Of a stretch of 64,000 nucleotides of DNA, positions 8,885-15,639 are shown in pieces; the first letter of the stretch is position 1, and every line of letters begins with the position of its first letter. The notes under the pieces were generated by a model. That model was not told the origin of the DNA. It made no database searches and was given only the letters and a program-made list of their open reading frames with translations. Both the position numbers and the translations under genes were made by a program. The stretch spans positions 47,552-111,551 of the forward strand of contig NZ_JAPJZH010000016.1 in the NCBI RefSeq assembly GCF_027889715.1. Reading direction: 5' to 3'. This DNA comes from Allohoeflea poritis (GTDB lineage Bacteria; Pseudomonadota; Alphaproteobacteria; Rhizobiales; Rhizobiaceae).

Positions 8885-10115
8885 CCCGATCGATGCCGAC
8901 AACGGCCTGCCTGCGGCGGACCCCGCCGCCCAAGACGCTCAAGGCGAGCGGTTCGGAATATTCGATTTCGGACTGTCGCACGTCGAGGAAGAGCGCGCCG
9001 GCCGTCTGCACGCCGAGGCCGTCATTGTGGACACGCTGTGCCAGGGCCCCTGCGGCCGACGATCCTTCACGCCGGCGATGATCGCGCGACTTCAGGGCGA
9101 ATATGAGCAGCATCGCAACGCCCAAAGAGCGGTGCTCGACACCTGGAGCCTTCCCAACCGCCTCGCGCTTGCGGACTCCTTCCCGGATCTGCGGCGCGTC
9201 TGGGAGGCATCGGGCCTCACCGGCGCCTCCCGTCAGACAATCGGCTTCCAGAGCACGCCGGATGCCGATGCCTATGTCGAAACGATGCCTTGGTTCGCAC
9301 TACACCAAGCGCAGTTCGACCGTTTCGACTGGCTGGACAAGGCTCTGAACGCCGATGATTTCTTCCGCGCCAAGCGCTCCGGTAAAAGGGTCGGCTTCCT
9401 GAACACGCAGAACACGCTCGATCTCGGCACTAATGTCGATCGGATCGATCAGTTCCACATGTTCGGCATGCGCATGATCCAGCTCACCTACAATACGGTC
9501 AACTTTGTCGGCGGCGGCTGCATGGACCGGGCCGATTGCGGTGTTACAAGCTTCGGCGCCGAGGTGATCGGCCGCATGAACGCATGCGGCATTATCATCG
9601 ATGTCAGCCATTGCGGCGACGCCACGACATTCGATGCGTGCAAGCTCTCGCGCGACCCGGTCGTGATCTCCCACACGGGCGCACGCGCTTTGCTGGAAAA
9701 TCCACGCAACAACTCCGACGATACCCTCAAGGCCGTCGCGGATACCGGCGGATATGTCGGCATCTTCTGCGTACCGCAATTTCTAACCGATGACGCCGAG
9801 CCGACCATCCGGCACTTCCTCGATCATGTCGAACATGTTGCCAACCTGATCGGCGTCGAGCATGTCGGCATCGGAACGGACTGGCCGCTGCAATCGCCCG
9901 ACTGGGGCATGGCCCGCTTGCGCGATTGGCTATACGGCCTTGGCTTCTCATCGTCGGACGGTTTCGATGCACCGTCCACCCTGCGCGGCTTCGACGACTA
10001 CCGCGACTTGCCCAATATCACACGCGGTCTGGTGGCCCGTGGTTTTTCGGACCGGGCCGTAAAGGGCATTCTTGGAGAAAACTTTCTCAGGGTCTTTCGA
10101 CAGGTTTGCGGATAG
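8877..10115 (+). CDS. Peptidase M19 (membrane dipeptidase) family protein lacking canonical alpha-metal ligands
   Basis: This 412-aa protein has the M19 renal-dipeptidase fold: DVSHCGDATTFDAC and VVISHTGARALL carry the two histidines that bind the second zinc in characterised members, and VGIGTDWPLQSP is the late conserved loop. The usual N-terminal HxD motif (DGHND) is replaced by VDTLCQGP, and the bridging glutamate region reads NTQNTLDLG. Some bacterial M19 relatives share this variation, so it may act on a different bond or have another metal arrangement. ATG 8877 overlaps the oxidase stop by eight bases; a longer frame from 8814 is less likely. It is the last gene before site B and the DctPQM genes. 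Confidence 0.8.
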   Translation: MSSPIDADNGLPAADPAAQDAQGERFGIFDFGLSHVEEERAGRLHAEAVIVDTLCQGPCGRRSFTPAMIARLQGEYEQHRNAQRAVLDTWSLPNRLALADSFPDLRRVWEASGLTGASRQTIGFQSTPDADAYVETMPWFALHQAQFDRFDWLDKALNADDFFRAKRSGKRVGFLNTQNTLDLGTNVDRIDQFHMFGMRMIQLTYNTVNFVGGGCMDRADCGVTSFGAEVIGRMNACGIIIDVSHCGDATTFDACKLSRDPVVISHTGARALLENPRNNSDDTLKAVADTGGYVGIFCVPQFLTDDAEPTIRHFLDHVEHVANLIGVEHVGIGTDWPLQSPDWGMARLRDWLYGLGFSSSDGFDAPSTLRGFDDYRDLPNITRGLVARGFSDRAVKGILGENFLRVFRQVCG

Positions 10116-10161
10116 TGCAACGATCCGCACTTGAACCGCCATTTTAGAGGCTTCAGCATGG

Positions 10162-10191
10162 TTGACAATAAACATACTACATATAATGTAT
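10162..10191 (+). promoter_or_regulatory. Putative promoter and TetR operator (site B)
   Basis: TTGACA at 10162-10167 is followed by a block closely matching site A. The common core TACAT(A/G)TAATGTAT lies at 10178-10191 here and 6355-6368 there. Dyad elements are ATAC (10074-like arm at 10174-10177) with GTAT (10188-10191), and TACAT (10178-10182) with ATGTA (10186-10190). A TATAAT sequence is embedded at 10182-10187. It lies about 110 bases upstream of the DctP start, giving this transport operon its own copy of the control site. Confidence 0.6.
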
Positions 10192-10303
10192 CTTTTTTAT
10201 GAGGCGTGACCTTGGCCGAACCCCGTTGCACCAACAAGGTGGCGGCGGGTCCGGCCGGCAGCAAACCAAACAAGACGATCGAAGCAACAAAGGGAGGTCG
10301 ATC

Positions 10304-11335
10304 ATGAAAGTTGGACGTGTGAGTATGGGCCTGGCGGTGGTGGGTTTGGCCGCCGGAATGGCGTTGTCGCCGCGGCCCGTTTCGGCGGATGAAACCGTTT
10401 GGCGCATGCATGCGGCGGCGGCGGAAACCCGCGTAGAAATTCAAAACACCCAATGGTTTGCCGACCGGGTGGGAGAACTCTCCGGCGGCAAGATCAAGAT
10501 CGATTTCTATCCGGGCGGTGCGCTGGGCGTCAAAGATGCCGACATGCTGCAAACCCTGCCGCCCGGCAATGTGGTCCAGGCCGCATTGCTCTATCCGGGC
10601 TATCTTGCCAGAGACGCGGCCGAGTATGCCGTGACACTGCCGCCTGGCGTCCTGTCGCAAGCGTCCATGGTGGAAGACGCGCTCGCCACGCTGAAGACGA
10701 TCTATGACCGGGTTTACAACGCGTCTGGAATTCGGCTTGTCGGATTTATCGGCCACGCGGCATCGCAGACGCACATCTTCTGCAGCGAACCGATCAATTC
10801 ACTGGAGGATCTGCGCAGCCGAAAACTTCGGGTCTGGGAAGAGTTCCAGATTGCGACCTTCGGCGAATTGGGCATCGCGGCCCAGATCATCGGGCAAAAC
10901 GACCTTTATGTGGCCCTGAGTACCGGCGTCGTCGACTGTGCCGTCTACCCGGCACAGGCCGCCGAGACGATTTCGCTTCAGGAAGTGGCTCCTCATGCGA
11001 GCTATCTCTTTCCGTTCGTCCTGCATCCACTAACGATCGTCGTGTCGGAAAGCGCCTATGAAAGCCTGGACGATACTCAGAAATCCGCTCTTCAGGACGC
11101 GGCGAATGAAGCAACCGAGCGCAGCTTTGAAGCCTATGTCGCCGCGCGCTACGATGCGCCCGCCATCGAACGTCTGAAGGAAAACGGGCTGACAGTTCTG
11201 CCCGACTTCAGTGCCAAGGACCAGGCCGCCTTTACCGAAGCGGCGCTGAAGGTCTGGCGCAGGAAGGCAAGCGATATCGGCGATCAGGCGGTTGCCGATG
11301 TGTCGGCTGTGACGGAAGCGCTGGGCCTGCAATAA
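10304..11335 (+). CDS. TRAP transporter substrate-binding protein, DctP family
   Basis: This is the periplasmic receptor of a tripartite TRAP transporter. An N-terminal signal peptide (about residues 1-28, ending PVSADET) precedes a DctP domain with the family pattern FADRVGELSGGKIKIDFYPGGALG, then SLEDLRSRKLRVWEEFQIATFGELG around the substrate-clamp region, and VDCAVYPAQAAETISLQEVA. Mature length is normal at 343 aa in total. ATG 10304 has a GGGAGG ribosome-binding site at 10292-10297. An upstream in-frame start at 10199 would sit against the operator-like block. The membrane subunits follow after a hairpin. The ligand is probably released or consumed by the hydrolases and oxidase upstream. 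Confidence 0.9.
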   Translation: MKVGRVSMGLAVVGLAAGMALSPRPVSADETVWRMHAAAAETRVEIQNTQWFADRVGELSGGKIKIDFYPGGALGVKDADMLQTLPPGNVVQAALLYPGYLARDAAEYAVTLPPGVLSQASMVEDALATLKTIYDRVYNASGIRLVGFIGHAASQTHIFCSEPINSLEDLRSRKLRVWEEFQIATFGELGIAAQIIGQNDLYVALSTGVVDCAVYPAQAAETISLQEVAPHASYLFPFVLHPLTIVVSESAYESLDDTQKSALQDAANEATERSFEAYVAARYDAPAIERLKENGLTVLPDFSAKDQAAFTEAALKVWRRKASDIGDQAVADVSAVTEALGLQ

Positions 11336-11345
11336 TCAACCGAAC

Positions 11346-11377
11346 GCGCCCCGCAATTGTCAAGCTTGCGGGGTGCG
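11346..11377 (+). terminator. Intra-operon hairpin between binding-protein and permease genes
   Basis: CCCCGCAA (11349-11356) pairs exactly with TTGCGGGG (11366-11373), and the flanking bases extend the stem to about 12 pairs with one G-U. No strong T-run follows, so it may act as a partial terminator or a 3' RNA stabiliser. Hairpins here are common in transport operons, where the binding protein is needed in excess over the permease. Confidence 0.55.
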
Positions 11378-11409
11378 CTGCACTGGGGATTCTGGCTGGT
11401 AAAACGATA

Positions 11410-11904
11410 ATGACGATTGCATGGAGAATATTATCATTCATCGCGCGCGGGCTTGAACTGGCGGCGGTCGCGATGATGGCGGTAATGGCCGGCTTCGTGG
11501 CGCTGAGCGCAATCATGCGGTATGCTTTCAGCGCACCCTTCGCCTTTACCGAAGATATCGTCGGCCTGCTTTTCTGCGGCATTGTCTTTTCCGCGCTGGC
11601 CAATGTCGAATTCGAGAATCGCCATATCCGTATCGACCTGCTCGAAGGCGTGTTCGGCGATCGGCTGGCCGTCATCCAGTCGGCATCCCGGCACCTGCTT
11701 GCGGCCGGCTTCTATCTTTGGTTCGCAGCGGAAGCGTTGCAATACTTCTCCTTCGTCTACAAGGCCGGCTCGGCGACCGTCATCGGCAATCTGCCGCTCT
11801 ATCCATGGGTCGGCCTGATCGTCCTTTGCCTGGCCACGACATTCCTGATCGTCGTCGCCAGACTGATTTCCGGAAATGGCGCGCGCGCCAGGGGCGGTGC
11901 CTGA
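11410..11904 (+). CDS. TRAP transporter small permease (DctQ-type)
   Basis: This 164-aa membrane protein has four predicted hydrophobic helices and the DctQ pattern: SAIMRYAFSAPFAFTEDIVGLLFCGIVFSALANVEFENRHIRIDLLEG followed by an LYPWVGLIVLCLATTFLI segment near the C-terminus. It pairs with the large permease three bases downstream to form the membrane complex that accepts substrate from the DctP-type receptor. It starts about 75 bases after the binding-protein stop, beyond the hairpin at 11346-11377. Confidence 0.9.
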   Translation: MTIAWRILSFIARGLELAAVAMMAVMAGFVALSAIMRYAFSAPFAFTEDIVGLLFCGIVFSALANVEFENRHIRIDLLEGVFGDRLAVIQSASRHLLAAGFYLWFAAEALQYFSFVYKAGSATVIGNLPLYPWVGLIVLCLATTFLIVVARLISGNGARARGGA

Positions 11905-11907
11905 AGC

Positions 11908-13203
11908 ATGGTCTGGCTGTTTTTTCTCGGGGGACTGATCGTCACCGCGCTGACCGCGGCGCCTTTGGGCATAGGGCTTGCGCTTTCCGGTCTTCTCGTG
12001 CTGCATTTTCTTCTCGGCGGCGCCGGCAATCTCGGTTTCATAGCGGTTTGGAACGTCTTCAACGAATTCACGCTCAGCGCTGTCCCGCTCTACATCCTGA
12101 TGGGCGAGATCCTGCTGCGCAGCGGCGTCAGCAACAGGGTCTATGAAGCGTTCTCGCCGCTGTTCCGCTTCATTCCTGGAAAATTGCTGCATACCAACAT
12201 CGCCGTTTGCACGCTGTTCAGCGCGGTCAGCGGCGCCAGCATGTCCACCGCGGCCGCGGTGGGAACAGTCGCCTATCCGGAACTTGCACGCCGCGGCTAT
12301 CACCGACCCTTCGTCGTTGGAACGCTCGCGGCGGGCGGAACCCTTGGTCTGCTCATTCCGCCGAGCCTGGGCTTCATCATCTATGGGGCCACACAGGGCG
12401 TCTCCATCACGGCCCTGTTCATGGCAGGCCTCGTACCCGGTTTGATGCTCGCCTTGATGTTCAGCGTCATCATCGCCGCGACGGCGCTGTTGCAGCCCAG
12501 CAAGACGCCGCTGGAGAATGCCGCCGATCTCCCGGTCGGCGTCGCCCTCATCAAGCGGCTGGCCGGCATATGGCCGCTGTTTGCCTTGATCTTCTGTGTG
12601 CTCGGCACGATCTATCTGGGTCTTGCCACACCCACGGAGGCTGCCGGCCTCGGGGTCATCGCCGCGATCGCAATCGGCATGTTCTGGGGCGATCTGCGCT
12701 GGACGCAGCTCATTGAAGCGCTCTATGGCGCAACGCGCACATTCGGTGCGGTCATGTTCGTGGCGCTTGGTGCCTTGGTGCTCGCACAAGCGTTCAGCGC
12801 GCTTGGAATTCCTCGCGACGTCATGCGGTCGCTGACCGGGATGGATCTGTCGGCCACCCAGGTGCTGATCGGCATGGTGCTGATCTACATCGCTCTCGGC
12901 TGCTTCTTCGACGGGCTTTCGCTGCTTTTGATGACGGTGCCCGTCGTTTTCCCGGTCATGACCGGATTCGGTTTCGATCCGATTTGGCTCGGCGTCGTCA
13001 TCGTTATCTGTATCGAGATCGGCATGCTCACGCCGCCCGTCGGCGCCAATCTCTTCGTATTGTGCGGCATCACAAAGGGCGAGGTTTCCATCTCCCGGGC
13101 AGCGATCGCCGCCTTGCCGTTCTGGATTGCAATGCTGTGCGGTGTCGCCCTACTCGCCGTCTTCCCGCAGATCGCACTCTTTCTTCCGAACGGCGCAGGT
13201 TGA
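11908..13203 (+). CDS. TRAP transporter large permease (DctM-type)
   Basis: This 431-aa protein has about twelve hydrophobic segments and DctM signatures: PLYILMGEILLRSGVSNRVYEAF, the glycine-rich TLFSAVSGASMSTAAAVG, GGTLGLLIPPSLGFIIYG, and the mirrored C-terminal ALGCFFDGLSLLLMTVPVVFPV and GMLTPPVGANLFVLCG. It forms the transport channel, probably coupled to sodium as in characterised TRAP systems. The ATG lies three bases after the small-permease stop. It is the last gene of this transport operon. Confidence 0.92.
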   Translation: MVWLFFLGGLIVTALTAAPLGIGLALSGLLVLHFLLGGAGNLGFIAVWNVFNEFTLSAVPLYILMGEILLRSGVSNRVYEAFSPLFRFIPGKLLHTNIAVCTLFSAVSGASMSTAAAVGTVAYPELARRGYHRPFVVGTLAAGGTLGLLIPPSLGFIIYGATQGVSITALFMAGLVPGLMLALMFSVIIAATALLQPSKTPLENAADLPVGVALIKRLAGIWPLFALIFCVLGTIYLGLATPTEAAGLGVIAAIAIGMFWGDLRWTQLIEALYGATRTFGAVMFVALGALVLAQAFSALGIPRDVMRSLTGMDLSATQVLIGMVLIYIALGCFFDGLSLLLMTVPVVFPVMTGFGFDPIWLGVVIVICIEIGMLTPPVGANLFVLCGITKGEVSISRAAIAALPFWIAMLCGVALLAVFPQIALFLPNGAG

Positions 13204-13882
13204 AGCAGCTAGTTAAATGCATGATGCGACGAGGCTATGCTCGGGCCGATGTAGCTTTCCAAGCCGGTGCCCACAGATCGGCCCATTCACCAGATCGGCT
13301 TTCCGTAGCCGTTTTGGATCAATAATTTCCAGTTATCGTTACGCCAGTTGCAGCCAGCAGTATCTATTCTCAACGCTCGAATGTTCAGTGCGCCAAATCG
13401 GCGACAGCATCCAGGTTCCCAACAACTCTAGCGCGCAAGGGCCTATAACCAAAACGTTTTATCTGCACGGCGTGATTCATAGTGCCTAGTTGGATCTTGT
13501 TAAAAGATTCTGTCAGAGGTCCGCAGAACTCTTTGAAGCGTGCGGCTCCATCTGCATGGCAGATGATGTTTGGACTGATCCGACTTAAAGTTTCGGGGCC
13601 TTCTACCAGAAAGTGGGCACCCGCAGGAGCCCGAGCCGGCGGCCGACATGTCGGTCAATGTCGCCGGCGATGTGGTGGGACCGAGTGCCAGGCCAACTCG
13701 GCGTTAACCGCGCACCCGCAGGAGGTCCGCCGGCGGACCGGGACCGAGCGCGCCGCCGAATTGGTCACCGCAAGGAACGCATAGGGGAAAGATGCTCAAC
13801 AGGCCGAGATTGCATGGATGGGTTCCAGGTCAATCCGACATAAGCTATCGGACAGCAGATTGCCAAATTCGCGCGAGGGCGT
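13204..13882 (+). other. Non-coding or degenerate region; no gene recognised
   Basis: Roughly 680 bases separate the TRAP operon from the YchJ-like gene on the opposite strand. Short open frames exist, such as 13482-13784, but their products are arginine-, proline- or serine-rich, lack a ribosome-binding site and resemble no family I know. The stretch around 13610-13780 is very GC-rich and unlike the AT-richer bases around 13320-13500, so it may join two sources. I see no tRNA, clear insertion-sequence end or strong terminator. Confidence 0.4.
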
Positions 13883-14281
13883 TCATCCCTCTGGCAAGGC
13901 CTCCACGTAAAACCACCGGCCGGCCTTCTTTCTGAATAAGCTTAGTTCCCTGTGCGTATGCAGTTGGCCGCCCGCCAGGTACTTTGCCTCGAACAGCACC
14001 GTACCTTCGCGGTCGGAAGGGCCGCCGTTGCGGGCATCAACCACCTTCAGACCAGTCCAGTGGTTGTCAGACGCCCAACGGGCAACACCGTGCTCATCAA
14101 AGAACGGCTGTTTTTTGGGCCAGAGCGTGTCGCAGAGATAATCAATGCGCTTTTGTACATAAGCAGTATAGCGTGAGCGCATCAGCTCTTCGGCGGTTCG
14201 AGACTGCTGCTCTCCGTCCAGGAACCGGTTGCAACAATCAGAAAACGGCAATCCGCTTCCACAGGGACATGGATTACTCAT
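13883..14281 (-). CDS. YchJ-like (UPF0225) SEC-C zinc-motif protein
   Basis: This 132-aa protein matches the YchJ/UPF0225 family. The N-terminal CPCGSGLPFSDCC is a SEC-C-like zinc-binding motif, and the NTF2-like body has RTAEELMRSRYTAYVQKRIDYLCDTLWP and the late LFRKKAGRWFYVEALPEG. The molecular role of the family is not settled. I set the start at ATG 14281, where an AGAGGA ribosome-binding site lies eight bases upstream; a longer frame to 14329 lacks this. The neighbour at 14330 is on the same strand with 48 bases between, so the two may be cotranscribed. Confidence 0.85.
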   Translation of the reverse strand: MSNPCPCGSGLPFSDCCNRFLDGEQQSRTAEELMRSRYTAYVQKRIDYLCDTLWPKKQPFFDEHGVARWASDNHWTGLKVVDARNGGPSDREGTVLFEAKYLAGGQLHTHRELSLFRKKAGRWFYVEALPEG

Positions 14282-14329
14282 GATGTCCTCTTGGCTGTGT
14301 CTCGGCTTCGCAAAATTGTCCTTGCTCAT

Positions 14330-14785
14330 TCAGAGCCCGTGCCTGCCAAAATAATCATCCCAATACGCGACTGCGGCATGAAGGACATCATCCATCCATG
14401 CGGTCGACCCGCCATCAATCTCGAGTTTCAGGCCCGAGACATCAAAATCACGACTGAAGTCTTTGGAAAATGCCCCTCGATGACGTTTCGCAGCTCTCAG
14501 CCGCGGCTTGTACATGGTGATCGTCTTGTGCTTGTAGGAAACAGCCAGATCCTGCAGATAGGCCAACTCAACACAATTCACCCGGACATCCTCCTGAAAA
14601 TCGCCAAGCCTCGTAAACCCAGTCGCCGTCCCGAGTTCCTTGAACACCCAATCGCAGATCAACCAGCCGGCATTGGCACATTCAAGCGCAGGTTCTCCAT
14701 TCAGATCATCTCCAGCAAATGCCAATACCTTCCGCCGGAAATGCTCCAGATGAGCCCATGAATCCATGTCGAAGGTGAGTGACAT
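14330..14785 (-). CDS. Hypothetical protein
   Basis: I do not recognise the 151-aa product. It is soluble-looking and mixed alpha/beta, with two tryptophan-rich ends (MDSWAHLEHFRRKVLAF and HAAVAYWDDYFGRHGL) and no signal peptide or membrane segment. A GGAGG ribosome-binding site five to ten bases before ATG 14785 supports a real gene. It is upstream of the YchJ-like gene on the same strand. A 12-base inverted repeat at 14824-14870 lies in its promoter region and could be an operator. Confidence 0.65.
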   Translation of the reverse strand: MSLTFDMDSWAHLEHFRRKVLAFAGDDLNGEPALECANAGWLICDWVFKELGTATGFTRLGDFQEDVRVNCVELAYLQDLAVSYKHKTITMYKPRLRAAKRHRGAFSKDFSRDFDVSGLKLEIDGGSTAWMDDVLHAAVAYWDDYFGRHGL

Positions 14786-14823
14786 TTCGGTCCTCCACTG
14801 TTGTGCTCATCCATGCGTCACAC

Positions 14824-14870
14824 CGGTCGGTCATGTCGCTTGAATTGCCGTAACTGTTCATGACCGACCG
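14824..14870. repeat. Inverted repeat upstream of the hypothetical gene
   Basis: CGGTCGGTCATG at 14824-14835 is the perfect reverse complement of CATGACCGACCG at 14859-14870, with a 23-base spacer. It lies 40-85 bases before the 14785 start on the minus strand, so it could be a two-site operator or a hairpin in the leader. Confidence 0.7.
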
Positions 14871-15071
14871 CCGGTCACCGCGTCCGCGAATATCTGGGTC
14901 TGATTAAGCAGATCTTCACGCGAAAAAAACTAACTAACAGCGGCTTTTATACGACACACATTGCCGTCGGTAGGCCGCCATCAACGGTGTTAGTCCCGTG
15001 ATCCAAGCAAGAAATCTGTTGAAAAGGTCCACACAGAACTCTCGTCGAAATTGGCTCAAACTTGATTTCAT

Positions 15072-15092
15072 GTGGTGACCAGGTGGTGACCA
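15072..15092. repeat. Direct repeat pair, 11-bp spacing
   Basis: GTGGTGACCA occurs at 15072-15081 and again at 15083-15092, start to start 11 bases, close to one helical turn. It lies about 65 bases outside the tRNA-Arg 3' fragment. Tandem short repeats of this spacing are typical of integrase arm-type sites. The motif differs from the TGCTTAC motif inside the island, so it may belong to a different element. Confidence 0.5.
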
Positions 15093-15156
15093 ACCGAATT
15101 GCTTGAGGTCCGCCTAAATTTCTGACGACTTAACTTATTGAAATTCTTTTCAAATT

Positions 15157-15202
15157 TGGTGCACCCGGCACGATTCGAACGTGCGACCTCTGCCTTCGGA
15201 GG
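15157..15202 (-). other. 3' fragment of a tRNA-Arg gene (candidate att junction)
   Basis: Read on the minus strand, this is the 3' half of a tRNA: anticodon loop CTCCGAA (15195-15201), GGCAG stem strand, variable AGGTC, T-arm GCACG-TTCGAAT-CGTGC, acceptor CGGGTGC, A73 and encoded CCA. The 5' half is missing: the bases beyond 15202 do not pair. The intact tRNA-Arg(CCG) at 20739-20815 has the same orientation and the same CCTTCGGAGG core. That is the arrangement expected when a mobile element integrates at the anticodon loop and displaces the original 3' half. The T-stems differ between the two copies. Confidence 0.8.
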
Positions 15203-15331
15203 ATTTAATACCACCTTTCCGAAATACACGATAGAGCGCGACGCAGTACGATAAAGCCATGATTTACATTGCTTTATCCAAAAAGCGGACCGAAGTCTCT
15301 ATCCAACCACAGGCCGCGATTTCCGTCCAGC

Positions 15332-15349
15332 TGCTTACGTAGTGCTTAC
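15332..15349. repeat. Paired TGCTTAC repeats (candidate integrase arm sites, left end)
   Basis: TGCTTAC occurs at 15332-15338 and 15343-15349, 11 bases apart, about 130 bases inside the tRNA fragment junction. The same motif in the same spacing appears at 20669-20688 (inverted) and 20831-20848. The second copy supplies the stop codon that ends the truncated LysR gene. Confidence 0.6.
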
Positions 15350-15639
15350 ACGGAGACAGGCCGGAAAGGTCTGCCGTCCGATGCCGAAGCTCTCCCAGCC
15401 TGCGTTAGTTGCGCTCCCGAAGCATGCCGTTCAAAAAGCGAAACGCCTAAGTAATCTTCGAGTTTCTGAATACGTCGGCTTACCGCAGATTGACCGACTC
15501 CAATTCTGTTTGCAGCTCGTCGAATGCTGCCACTCTCGGCAACCGTGACGACATCCAACAACTGCTTCGTCTGAAGCTTCGTTAGATCGGACAATTCCAA
15601 TCGCAGCGAATCGATATCGATTGCCATGGGCTGCCTCAC
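15346..15639 (-). pseudogene. Truncated LysR-family regulator (helix-turn-helix only)
   Basis: The 97-aa frame has a full LysR N-terminal DNA-binding domain (QTKQLLDVVTVAESGSIRRAANRIGVGQSAVSRRIQKLEDYLGVSLFERH), then breaks off at SASDGRPFRPVSV with no effector domain; LysR proteins are normally near 300 aa. Its stop codon at 15346-15348 lies inside an arm-type repeat at the island edge, so the gene was probably cut by element formation or integration. ATG 15639 overlaps the upstream gene's stop; ATG 15627 is also possible. The fragment might still bind DNA, but I treat it as broken. Confidence 0.7.

Noticed and set aside
11434..12789. Minus-strand 451-aa frame opposite DctQ/DctM
   Set aside because: It mirrors two clear permease genes and is rich in charged low-complexity residues.
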